Assembly (NCBI GenBank): GCA_025800435.1 | Contig: JAOXRV010000101.1 | Location: forward strand, 1-13,866 | From: Cellvibrionaceae bacterium | GTDB lineage: Bacteria > Pseudomonadota > Gammaproteobacteria > Pseudomonadales > Cellvibrionaceae | Reading direction: 5' to 3' | Length of the DNA: 13,866 nucleotides | Shown here: positions 7,011 to 12,707 of the stretch, piece after piece | Position numbering within the stretch: the stretch's first letter is position 1 | How the letters are laid out: each line of letters begins with the position of its first letter | Translations under genes and position numbers: made by a program | Notes under the pieces: model-generated | Seen by the model: only the letters and a program-made list of their open reading frames with translations | Databases searched by the model: none | What the model was told of the DNA's origin: nothing

Positions 7011-8894
7011 ATGGCAAACTACAGTGCCGAAGATATTGAAGTATTAACCGGCTTAGACCCCGTTAAAAAGCGCCCCGGTATGTACACCGAAACCGCGCGT
7101 CCCAATCACCTGGCCCAAGAGATTATCGATAACTCGGTGGATGAGGCCCTGGCCGGCCACGCCAGTAATATCGAAGTGGTGTTGCACAAAGACCACTCCA
7201 TGACCGTCACCGACGATGGCCGCGGCATGCCGGTGGATATTCACCCGGAGCAGGGCCGCCCCGGGGTAGAGGTGATTCTGTCTACCCTGCACGCCGGCGG
7301 TAAATTCAATAACGACAACTACCAGTTCTCAGGCGGTTTGCACGGGGTGGGGGTGAGCGTGGTCAACGCCCTGTCGCAACAGTTATTGGTCACTATTCGC
7401 CGCGGTGGCGAAGTGCACCAGATGGAGTTTCGTGACGGCGATAAGCACAGCGACCTGAAAGTGATCGACACTTGCGGCAAGCGCAATACCGGCACCGCGG
7501 TAAAATTTTTGCCCGACCCCCAGTATTTCGATTCAAATAAATTTTCCATATCGCGCATGCGCCACGTGTTGCGGGCCAAAGCTGTACTCTGCCCCGGTTT
7601 AAAAATGGTGTTTAAAAACGAGCAGACAGGCGAGACTGATGAGTGGTATTACGAAGACGGCCTTAAAGATTATTTAAAATCCGCAACCGCCGGCTGGGAA
7701 GTTTTACCGATCGAGCCCTTTGTGGGTTCATTTGCCGGCACCGCCGATGCGGTAGACTGGGCGGTACAGTGGCTGCCCGAGGGCGGCGAAGTCACCCAGG
7801 AAAGCTATGTTAACTTAATTCCCACCGCCCAGGGCGGCACCCATGTTAACGGTTTGCGCAGTGGCCTGTTGGAAGCGGTGCGTGAGTACTGCGAGTTTCG
7901 CAATCTATTACCGCGCGGGGTAAAACTGGCGCCGGATGATATCTGGGCCAACTGCTGTTTTGTGCTCAGCTCAAAAATGGCCGACCCGCAATTTTCCGGC
8001 CAAACCAAAGAGCGCCTATCCTCGCGCGAGGCGGCGGCGTTTGTTTCCGGGGTTGCCAAAGACGCCTTTGGCCTGTGGTTAAACCAGCACACCGAAGAGG
8101 GCGATAAGCTCGCTGAGTTTTGCATTAGCAACGCCCAAAAGCGGGTGCGTTCCAGTAAAAAAGTGGCCCGTAAAAAAGTTACCCAGGGCCCGGCTCTGCC
8201 GGGCAAACTGGCCGATTGTTCCAGCGCCGAGCCAGAGCGCGGCGAACTGTTCTTGGTGGAAGGTGACTCGGCCGGTGGCTCGGCCAAGCAGGCCCGCGAC
8301 CGCGAATACCAAGCCATTATGCCCCTGCGCGGTAAAATTCTTAACACCTGGGAAGTCGACAGTGCTGAAATTTTGGCCTCACAAGAGGTGCACGATATCT
8401 CGGTAGCACTGGGTATCGACCCCGGCAGTGATGATTTAAGCAAGCTGCGTTACCACAAGGTTTGTATCCTCGCCGATGCGGATTCAGACGGCCTGCATAT
8501 CGCCACTTTATTGTGTGCGCTGTTTGTGCGCCACTTCAGGCCCATGGTGGCCGCCGGCCATGTGTTTGTGGCGATGCCGCCGCTGTACCGAATTGATGTG
8601 GGCAAAGAAGTTTTTTACGCCCTGGATGAATCCGAAAAAAATGGCATTATAGAGCGAATTAAAGCAGAAAAGAAAAAAGGCGCAATCGGCGTGCAACGTT
8701 TTAAAGGCCTGGGCGAAATGAACCCACTGCAACTGCGCGAAACCACCATGGCCAGCGACACCCGCCGGCTGGTGCAGCTAACCATTGAGCCTGGCGATGA
8801 CACTAACCAAATACTGGATATGCTGCTGGCGAAAAAGCGCGCGGCTGATCGCAAGTCCTGGTTGGAGCAGAAGGGGAACTTGGCTGAGGTATAG
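7011..8894 (+). CDS. parE: DNA topoisomerase IV subunit B
   Basis: 627 residues, close to the usual ~630. The start ATG 7011 has AAGGA at 6996-7000. The N-terminal GHKL ATPase contains EIIDNSVDEAL (Mg-ATP Asn), TVTDDGRGMPV and the lid GGLHGVGVSVVNALS. The transducer lysine loop carries QTKERLSS. The TOPRIM domain has EGDSAGG (Glu near 416), PLRGKILN and DADSDG (near 489). The C-terminal part holds QRFKGLGEMNPLQLRETTM. The lack of the insert and sequence pattern of GyrB, plus linkage to yqiA, support ParE. With ParC it forms the ATP-driven type II topoisomerase that decatenates daughter chromosomes. It ends the conserved block and borders the integron. Confidence 0.96.
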   Translation: MANYSAEDIEVLTGLDPVKKRPGMYTETARPNHLAQEIIDNSVDEALAGHASNIEVVLHKDHSMTVTDDGRGMPVDIHPEQGRPGVEVILSTLHAGGKFNNDNYQFSGGLHGVGVSVVNALSQQLLVTIRRGGEVHQMEFRDGDKHSDLKVIDTCGKRNTGTAVKFLPDPQYFDSNKFSISRMRHVLRAKAVLCPGLKMVFKNEQTGETDEWYYEDGLKDYLKSATAGWEVLPIEPFVGSFAGTADAVDWAVQWLPEGGEVTQESYVNLIPTAQGGTHVNGLRSGLLEAVREYCEFRNLLPRGVKLAPDDIWANCCFVLSSKMADPQFSGQTKERLSSREAAAFVSGVAKDAFGLWLNQHTEEGDKLAEFCISNAQKRVRSSKKVARKKVTQGPALPGKLADCSSAEPERGELFLVEGDSAGGSAKQARDREYQAIMPLRGKILNTWEVDSAEILASQEVHDISVALGIDPGSDDLSKLRYHKVCILADADSDGLHIATLLCALFVRHFRPMVAAGHVFVAMPPLYRIDVGKEVFYALDESEKNGIIERIKAEKKKGAIGVQRFKGLGEMNPLQLRETTMASDTRRLVQLTIEPGDDTNQILDMLLAKKRAADRKSWLEQKGNLAEV

Positions 8895-8922
8895 GGCCGA
8901 TAATAATAACGACTAGTCATGC

Positions 8923-8944
8923 GCGCCAACTATACAGTTGGCGC
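8923..8944. terminator. Hairpin after parE, probable terminator with weak T tract
   Basis: GCGCCAACT (8923-8931), loop ATAC, AGTTGGCGC (8936-8944): a perfect 9-bp stem 28 nt after the parE stop and directly before the converging intI remnant, whose stop is at 8947-8949. The tail on the plus strand is only TTCTAAA, so rho-independent strength is doubtful. The position suits a bidirectional terminator between the two converging genes. Confidence 0.55.
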
Positions 8945-8946
8945 TT

Positions 8947-9129
8947 CTAAACCAGCGCCCGAGATCGCTCGATAGGGCTTATTACCGAATTCCCACCGCG
9001 CTGTAATATATGGGTGTAGATCTGGGTAGTTTTAAGATCGCTATGGCCCAACAGTTCCTGTACCGTACGGATATCATAAGCCGACAGCAATAACTGGGTT
9101 GCGAAGGTATGGCTGCTAACTTTTTTAGG
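8947..9129 (-). pseudogene. intI: Integron integrase (IntI) remnant, C-terminal ~60 codons
   Basis: Reading leftward, the frame gives KKVSSHTF, then ATQLLLSAYDIRTVQELLGH, SDLKTTQIYTHILQRGGN and SVISPIE, with a stop at 8947-8949. This is the C-terminal signature of tyrosine recombinases of the IntI family. The LGH box and the nucleophile Tyr of IYTH are kept. The family consensus around box II is HTFRHSFATHLL, but here HTF runs straight into ATQ. RHSF is missing, and with it the catalytic arginine. An in-frame 12-nt loss between CATACCTTC-type repeats would explain this. Upstream of about 9129 the frame stays open to 9298 but no longer resembles an integrase, so ~260 N-terminal residues are gone. 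Orientation opposite to the cassettes is the standard integron layout. The enzyme must be inactive. Confidence 0.85.
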
Positions 9130-9237
9130 CACACTGATTAAAAAGGAAGGCGATGGCACACAGGGCTTGGTTCTGGCTGCTGCCGTGAGATAGATGAGTT
9201 TGGTGCCTAGTCGATGATTTTTAATGAAAAATGTTGG

Positions 9238-9266
9238 TTGAAAATATGTACAGAAAACAATAGATT
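9238..9266 (+). promoter_or_regulatory. Candidate cassette promoter (Pc-like)
   Basis: TTGAAA at 9238-9243 (five of six to TTGACA), an exact 17-nt spacer, then TAGATT at 9261-9266 (four of six to TATAAT). It points into the cassette array from the interval between the intI remnant and the first cassette, which is where integrons keep their Pc promoter (in intI or attI). Expected start near 9273. Identified by eye only. Confidence 0.45.
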
Positions 9267-9277
9267 GGGACGCTACC

Positions 9278-9309
9278 TGAAAGCGATGAAAAAGTATTCA
9301 TCGCTTTCA
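9278..9309. repeat. Perfect 13-bp inverted repeat in the leader before cassette 1
   Basis: TGAAAGCGATGAA (9278-9290) and TTCATCGCTTTCA (9297-9309) separated by the six bases AAAGTA. There is no T tract on either side, so it is not an ordinary terminator. If the Pc-like promoter just upstream is real, this hairpin would form at the very 5' end of the cassette mRNA. It could equally be a structural element of the former attI region. The surrounding interval 9130-9391 has no other feature I can support. Confidence 0.6.
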
Positions 9310-9391
9310 ATAAGCATGAATGCCCTAATTGGCTAATTGATAGGAGTGGGGTGAATTTTGGGCGGGTTTATACCTGTCTGTTGAATAAGCT

Positions 9392-9398
9392 GTTAAGC
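9392..9398 (+). other. Core site GTTAAGC at the start of the array (attI-type junction)
   Basis: GTTAAGC fits the integron core GTTRRRY exactly and sits 8 nt before the ATG of the first cassette gene. There is no matching R''/L'' half to the left, so it looks like an attI-type junction or the scar of one, rather than a complete attC. Cassette 1 would run from 9393 to about 9871. Confidence 0.5.
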
Positions 9399-9406
9399 AG
9401 AAAAAC

Positions 9407-9796
9407 ATGGATACGTGCGTAGATTTTGAATCCGAACTATTCAAGCCATTTCTTTCTGAAGAAGCCCAAGTTAATCCGAATGTGTATGGTGCTGAGCTTG
9501 CATGGTGGTTCGCCAGGGAGTTGGCAAAGCTCGGAATTGAAACCACATATCCTAAGTATGAAGATTGGGGTTGGTTTATCGAGTATTTTGTAGATGACAA
9601 CGAGTATTGGTTGTGTTGTGGAAATGTCGAAGATACCAAAAATAAATGGCGAATATACTTAGTTTGCAAGGCTAAGGGCATGTTTGGGCGTAACAAAGCT
9701 CCAGTTGATATGGCAAAGCCACTTCTTAAGGCTGTGGCTAAAGTTCTTGGTGATACGGAAAAAGTAACTAATATAGGCTGGTCTAAAAATGCTTAA
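9407..9796 (+). CDS. Cassette 1: hypothetical soluble protein
   Basis: 129 residues from ATG 9407, directly behind the GTTAAGC core and with little Shine-Dalgarno signal. The sequence is tryptophan- and tyrosine-rich. It contains ELFKPFLSEEAQVNPNVYGA and ETTYPKYEDWGWFIEYFVDD, then YWLCCGN and a basic AKGMFGRNKAP loop. No signal peptide or membrane helix is seen. It resembles hypothetical proteins found in cassettes and elsewhere, but I cannot name a family or function. The stop TAA (9794-9796) is part of the attC R'' core GCTTAAC, so the gene ends exactly at the recombination site. Base composition is clearly more AT-rich than parE. Confidence 0.8.
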   Translation: MDTCVDFESELFKPFLSEEAQVNPNVYGAELAWWFARELAKLGIETTYPKYEDWGWFIEYFVDDNEYWLCCGNVEDTKNKWRIYLVCKAKGMFGRNKAPVDMAKPLLKAVAKVLGDTEKVTNIGWSKNA

Positions 9797-9877
9797 CAAA
9801 GCCAAGCAAAATCGCCAGCGCATAAGGCGCGCTGGCTGGACATCGCTACCGGTCGGCGTTTGTTGGCGGCGTTATGC
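9791..9877 (+). other. attC site of cassette 1 (87 bp)
   Basis: R'' GCTTAAC (9791-9797) and R' GTTATGC (9871-9877). Between them are imperfectly complementary L'' GCCAAGCAAAATCGC and L' GCGTTTGTTGGC, and a strong central stem GCCAGCGC/GCGCTGGC (9814-9821 and 9830-9837). Length and architecture are those of a classical 59-base element. Confidence 0.9.
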
Positions 9878-9887
9878 CCTCTAGAAC

Positions 9888-10142
9888 ATGGTTCGAATAA
9901 TTTACATAGCACTAATATCGATCTTACTGTTAGGGTGTGCAGCTACCTTTAATGGATTTGTCACGAATGAGTCAGGCCATGATATCTTTGTCGTGCCGCC
10001 ATTTGAGGCAGAATTTAGCTGGGTCATTGAGTCTGGCACTGAAGAAAAGATAAATTGGTGTCAGGAATGCATTACAGTTAACACTCTTGGTGGCATCAAG
10101 GCGCGGCCTGACAGTCTACACTGCGTTTCGGCTGCCACTTAG
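9888..10142 (+). CDS. Cassette 2: small predicted lipoprotein
   Basis: 84 residues from ATG 9888, 10 nt after the core GTTATGC. The N-terminus MVRIIYIALISILLLGCAAT is a type II signal peptide with lipobox LLGC (lipidated Cys17), so the mature protein should be a ~68-residue lipoprotein in the cell envelope. The mature part is short, acidic in the middle and has three cysteines (WCQEC and LHC). No family is recognised. The last ~20 residues are encoded by the attC site, since R'' begins at 10076 and the stop is at 10140-10142. The C-terminus may therefore be an accident of the recombination site rather than selected protein. No clear Shine-Dalgarno. Confidence 0.7.
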   Translation: MVRIIYIALISILLLGCAATFNGFVTNESGHDIFVVPPFEAEFSWVIESGTEEKINWCQECITVNTLGGIKARPDSLHCVSAAT

Positions 10143-10155
10143 CAAGGCGTTATGC
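10076..10155 (+). other. attC site of cassette 2 (about 80 bp), overlapped by the lipoprotein gene
   Basis: R' is GTTATGC at 10149-10155. The left half AGTTAACACTCTTGGTGGC (from 10076) pairs with the complement of the right half, which reads GCATAACGCCTTGC and then TGGCAGCC. Shared blocks AAC, CTTG and TGGC are spaced as expected. The R'' core is GTTAAC rather than the strict RYYYAAC. Confidence 0.75.
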
Positions 10156-10164
10156 GAGGGAAAC

Positions 10165-10524
10165 ATGTTTCATCGATGTGATCTTTGCGGGAAACTAAGC
10201 AAAGTAGATGTTAGCTTTCGGGTTTCCCCGATTGATGCAGTTGGATTTGTTCTCCTGCTGCTGGTTGCAATGGCTCCTGTTTGGTTGGTATCTTTTTTGT
10301 GCGCCGTAATTACAAGTACTCCGGAAGGCGATGCGAGCCCTTTGCAGGAGTTGATAACAATAGGGGCTGCTGTAATCTACTTTGTTGTTTTTGGATCTAA
10401 AATAGCTAAATTCATAAGTTTATTTGTAAATTACAAGTTTAGTATAAAATCATGGTGTAAACCCTGTAATAGGGTGTTTGCCGAAAAAGAGTTTCCCGCG
10501 CCAATGGAGAGGCTAAGTGTTTAA
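10165..10524 (+). CDS. Cassette 3: two-helix membrane protein with CXXC pairs at both ends
   Basis: 119 residues from ATG 10165. This start is preferred over the longer open frame because it follows the core GTTATGC and has GAGGG at 10156-10160 at good spacing. The N-terminus has C5-x-x-C8 (CDLCG) and the C-terminus C98-x-x-C101 (CKPC). Two hydrophobic helices lie between them (about 25-49 and 63-88). With two helices both ends lie on the same side of the membrane, so the four cysteines could build one zinc-ribbon-like site. That is an inference from topology. No named family is recognised. The stop TAA lies inside the attC R'' core GTTTAAC. Confidence 0.75.
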   Translation: MFHRCDLCGKLSKVDVSFRVSPIDAVGFVLLLLVAMAPVWLVSFLCAVITSTPEGDASPLQELITIGAAVIYFVVFGSKIAKFISLFVNYKFSIKSWCKPCNRVFAEKEFPAPMERLSV

Positions 10525-10573
10525 CAAGCAGCTGTAGCATCGGCCGCAAAAAACGTGGCCTTAGGCGTTATCA
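10519..10573 (+). other. attC site of cassette 3 (short, 55 bp)
   Basis: R'' GTTTAAC (10519-10525) is a perfect RYYYAAC and R' is GTTATCA (10567-10573). The centre has GGCC (10552-10555 side AACGTGGCC) facing CGGCCGC, with an A-rich loop. It is among the smallest attC sites in the array, near the lower end of the usual size range. Confidence 0.8.
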
Positions 10574-10589
10574 TTCCTGGGGGATTAAG

Positions 10590-10862
10590 GTGACAGAGCA
10601 AGAGGCCGAAAAGTTATCAATCGCTCTAATGCAAGTTGTTGGAGTATTAGACCAGACTGCGGCATTTGTTAAAGATAAAGACAGTAAAGAAAACTGGGGT
10701 ATCTATCGGCAGGCAGTAGGTAGGGCTATGGGAGAGGTTTGCTTGGAGCTTGCAGAACCACTGTGGAATCGCTTTCCTCACCTAAAGCCAGAATATCTAG
10801 GTGGCCCTTACAAAGTTGACCCTAAAATTTATGAGCCAAAGTTCTATGACACGGCAGAGTAA
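10590..10862 (+). CDS. Cassette 4: hypothetical soluble 90-residue protein
   Basis: 90 residues from GTG 10590, with a strong GGGGGATTAAG just upstream that supports this start. Mostly alpha-helical and acidic: TEQEAEKLSIALMQVVGVLD, then AVGRAMGEVCLELAEPLW, ending in HLKPEYLGGPYKVD. The PHLKPEYLGGPYKVD end is reminiscent of small hypothetical proteins seen in other proteobacteria, but I cannot assign a function. No signal peptide or membrane segment. The stop TAA (10860-10862) lies just before the attC region. Confidence 0.75.
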   Translation: MTEQEAEKLSIALMQVVGVLDQTAAFVKDKDSKENWGIYRQAVGRAMGEVCLELAEPLWNRFPHLKPEYLGGPYKVDPKIYEPKFYDTAE

Positions 10863-10878
10863 TGCTCATGGCAAAGCC

Positions 10879-10939
10879 ATTAACTACGCGCCTATCGGGC
10901 CGGACGCGGCAAGCAGCGTCGGTTATGGCGGCGTTATGT
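10879..10939 (+). other. attC site of cassette 4 (about 61 bp, left boundary uncertain)
   Basis: R' is GTTATGT at 10933-10939 (GGCGGCGTTATG context as in attC1). The best R'' is CATTAAC at 10879-10885, followed by TACGCGCC facing GGCGGCG. GACGC/GCGTC (10903-10907, 10915-10919) forms a central stem. An alternative is that GCCATTAAC is the L'' arm pairing with GTTATGGC (10922-10929), with R'' further left near 10861. A small perfect hairpin ATGGC-AAA-GCCAT (10868-10880) adjoins it. Confidence 0.7.
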
Positions 10940-10954
10940 GTATAGGGTAGATGT

Positions 10955-11404
10955 GTGAGAAAGATATTTATTAGTACAATACTTCTGTTTGTCTCGATTA
11001 ATAGTTTCGCTCTTGAATTTACTGCAGAATGCAATGGTTTCGAAGGCGTCGAGTTCGAAAGTGCCACGAGGAAGTTTCAGGAATTTTCATTAAAGGACGA
11101 AACGACCTATGAGTTTAAGTATGATTCTGATATGGAAGGTTCTCTAAAACTCGTTGTTACTGGTGCAGGAATTATAGAGCCCAAAAAAAGCGAACGATGG
11201 CATGATCTGAAAATACTGGAGCAAACAAATAGGCGCGTAAGTGCTCTAGCCACCATTGGCACAGGCTTTATCATTTATACTTTATATCCACAATTAGACT
11301 TCCTTCATATTGCTTGGGTTGATCACCCAAATCGTAGGTACGGTGAGGGTAATAGCCGGTTGGTTCGAGTAAGCTGTAAATTCAAAGATAGTGGCAACAC
11401 ATAA
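10955..11404 (+). CDS. Cassette 5: hypothetical exported protein
   Basis: 149 residues from GTG 10955. An ATG at 10951 is in another frame. The N-terminus MRKIFISTILLFVSINSFA is a type I signal peptide with probable cleavage after SFA (residue 19). The mature protein is about 130 residues with two cysteines far apart (CNGF near 26 and SCKF near 143) that could form one disulphide in the periplasm. It has a beta-rich pattern (TTYEFKYDSDMEGSLKLVVT) and a short hydrophobic stretch (ATIGTGFIIYTLY). No family recognised. The stop TAA lies inside the attC R'' core ACATAAC. Confidence 0.75.
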   Translation: MRKIFISTILLFVSINSFALEFTAECNGFEGVEFESATRKFQEFSLKDETTYEFKYDSDMEGSLKLVVTGAGIIEPKKSERWHDLKILEQTNRRVSALATIGTGFIIYTLYPQLDFLHIAWVDHPNRRYGEGNSRLVRVSCKFKDSGNT

Positions 11405-11488
11405 CAAGCCGCAGAAATCACTCCCGCTGGTCGGCGGGAAAACCAAAATGCTGCGTTTATTTGTCTGCTTTTGTGCGGGGTGTTAAAA
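11399..11488 (+). other. attC site of cassette 5 (90 bp)
   Basis: R'' ACATAAC (11399-11405) fits RYYYAAC closely and R' is GTTAAAA (11482-11488). AAGCCGC next to R'' faces GCGGGGT next to R'. A perfect 6-bp stem TCCCGC/GCGGGA (11422-11427, 11434-11439) forms in the interior. R' deviates from consensus in its last base. Confidence 0.8.
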
Positions 11489-11507
11489 CTCAGGGAGAAT
11501 ATCGCTG

Positions 11508-11774
11508 ATGTTCTTAGTTATAGCTGGGTTTATTATAATGTGCACTGCGAGTTATGTTGCTCTGGCGAATAGGTACCCTAAAGTGGCTGATAATTTGGTT
11601 CTTTATGGAATAGTTTGGTACTTTTCTAAGTCTTACTACTTGGGCTGGCTTATTTTGGGGGGCTTTGCTGAATTGAAAATGAGCGTATGGCTGCGTTGTT
11701 TATTTGAGGCATCACGGCTTTATTCGATATTTACTTTCGCCTACGTTGTTTGGTTTTTATATGGAAAGCTGTAA
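11508..11774 (+). CDS. Cassette 6: small hydrophobic membrane protein
   Basis: 88 residues from ATG 11508, with GGGAG (11493-11497) as ribosome site. Very hydrophobic, with about three helices: MFLVIAGFIIMCTASYVALA, then VLYGIVWYFSKSYYLGWLIL, and YSIFTFAYVVWFLYG at the end. The loop between helices 1 and 2 is short and charged (NRYPKVADN). No family or function can be named. Placement between attC5 and attC6 and its ribosome site support it as a real cassette gene despite its size. About 30 nt separate its stop from attC6. Confidence 0.7.
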   Translation: MFLVIAGFIIMCTASYVALANRYPKVADNLVLYGIVWYFSKSYYLGWLILGGFAELKMSVWLRCLFEASRLYSIFTFAYVVWFLYGKL

Positions 11775-11805
11775 TAGAGGTTTTGAAAAGGCTGGGTATT
11801 TACCC

Positions 11806-11872
11806 GGCTAAAAAGCAGTGGGGTGGGGCAGGCTGCAATGCGTTTCGCTTGCCCATGCCAGCGGCGTTAGGT
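11806..11872 (+). other. attC site of cassette 6 (about 67 bp)
   Basis: R' GTTAGGT (11866-11872) fits GTTRRRY exactly. The left half GGCTAAAAAGCAGTGG, then GGGGCAGGC, pairs with the complement of the right half (CTAACGCCGCTGGCATGGGC, then AAGC). Blocks TAA, GC, TGG, GGGCA and GC line up, and the loop is TGCAATGCGTTTC. R'' has AAA where AAC is usual. A hairpin GGGTATTTACCC (11794-11805) abuts it on the left. Confidence 0.75.
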
Positions 11873-11890
11873 GTCACCTAGAGGTTTATA

Positions 11891-12103
11891 TTGTTCGCAG
11901 CTCCAGCTTTGCTTTCCCCGCATGTCTTTGCAGATTCCTTCGTGGCTAGGTGCTCAGATTTGAACCTTTTTCTACAGGCTCGCTACATGCCAGCCAAGGA
12001 TATACTTCAGTGTTTGAGGCGTTGGCCACCCCATGACCATCAAGCAAACCATCCACTCTTTACTGGCTGTTATTGTGTGCAGTGCTCTCTATACTTCAAT
12101 TAA
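11891..12103 (+). pseudogene. Cassette 7 leader: short open frame with signal-peptide-like start
   Basis: An open frame of up to 70 codons beginning near TTG 11891, 19 nt after the attC6 core. It reads FAAPALLSPHVFADSFVARC, which looks like the end of a signal peptide (cleavage after VFA). SDLNLFLQARYMPAKDILQC follows. There is no ATG or GTG, no Shine-Dalgarno, and a stop lies just upstream (11879-11881). It runs out of frame into the ankyrin gene, overlapping it by 71 nt. It may be the 5' end of a decayed exported protein or a chance frame. I list it because cassettes rarely carry 160 nt of leader. Confidence 0.3.
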
Positions 12104-12674
12104 AAACACTAATAAGTGGGCATCTGATTTTAATGGCCTAGTTGTACTTGTCTCTATCTCAGATAAGGAGCGGTCATATAATCCCTTTTCACAGGACTTC
12201 TTCTGGGTGTCACAAGACATGGCAGTTTCTATCATTAAAAAAATGGAATATCCATACCGTCGATGTGCTCCAATTTCGATAAGGCTAGGAGGCTGTGACC
12301 AGCCAAGAATCGAATATGTGGGCCGCTTTGTAGGTATTGTCAGCATCGAAACTGAACAAAAAATATTTGAAGTAATACGGTTTTTGATAGAGCGTGAAGA
12401 GCCTATCGATGCCTATAGTACAGAGGGCTATACCGCACTGCAGTCAGCTATACTAGGCAATAGTCCTAGGTTAGTTTCTCTACTGCTTGAGTCTGGCGCA
12501 AATCCTTACCTCCCTATTAAAAATAAAGGTAAGATGCAAGGCAAAAGCTCTGTAGATTTTGTTGAGCTGCTATCAAGTAAAGACGTAGAAAGGTTTTCAG
12601 ATCTAAAAGCAACGTTCTACGAACAAGCGCTTAACAACTCAAAGCAGCAAGGGCCTGCGACCAGGCCGCGCTAG
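12033..12674 (+). CDS. Cassette 7: ankyrin-repeat protein with N-terminal hydrophobic segment
   Basis: 213 residues from ATG 12033. The N-terminus TIKQTIHSLLAVIVCSALYT is a hydrophobic segment that could be a signal anchor. The middle contains DFFWVSQDMAVSIIKKMEYP and a pair of cysteines (RRCAPISIRLGGC). Around residues 131-162, EGYTALQSAILGNSPRLVSL and LLESGANPYLP form a clear ankyrin repeat (TAL-x2-A, L-LL-x-GA-xP). Ankyrin repeats bind proteins, and the partner here is unknown. The last ~14 residues (NNSKQQGPATRPR) are encoded by the degenerate attC, and the stop TAG (12672-12674) lies in its R' core. An upstream frame (11891-12103) may belong to a longer ancestral gene. Confidence 0.75.
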   Translation: MTIKQTIHSLLAVIVCSALYTSIKNTNKWASDFNGLVVLVSISDKERSYNPFSQDFFWVSQDMAVSIIKKMEYPYRRCAPISIRLGGCDQPRIEYVGRFVGIVSIETEQKIFEVIRFLIEREEPIDAYSTEGYTALQSAILGNSPRLVSLLLESGANPYLPIKNKGKMQGKSSVDFVELLSSKDVERFSDLKATFYEQALNNSKQQGPATRPR

Positions 12675-12676
12675 CG
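12629..12676 (+). other. Degenerate attC site of cassette 7 (48 bp)
   Basis: R'' is GCTTAAC (12629-12635), as in attC1. R' would be GCTAGCG (12670-12676), with C replacing the first T of the essential GTT. The centre is a perfect stem GGCCTG/CAGGCC with loop CGAC (12652-12657, 12662-12667). It is shorter than any other site here. I read it as a mutated attC because of its position between two cassette genes and its match to the attC1 R''. Confidence 0.55.
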
Positions 12677-12707
12677 TGTGTGATCTGACGGTAGAGGATC
12701 TAGTTTG

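Noticed and set aside
7805..8443. 212-residue open frame on the minus strand inside parE
   Set aside because: It is the antisense shadow of a well-conserved parE coding region; serine/arginine-rich low-complexity composition and no ribosome site.
9325..9696. Minus-strand 123-residue open frame across cassette 1
   Set aside because: The plus-strand frame fits the cassette structure (core before the start, stop in attC). The minus frame crosses the GTTAAGC junction, which a cassette gene should not do.
10087..10164. Longer start for the cassette 3 gene
   Set aside because: It would begin inside attC2 and the lipoprotein gene; ATG 10165 has a good GAGGG ribosome site and follows the core.
11794..11805. 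GGGTATTTACCC hairpin as terminator of cassette 6
   Set aside because: The stem is short with at most a four-base loop and is followed by AAAA rather than T; it adjoins attC6 and may just be part of it.
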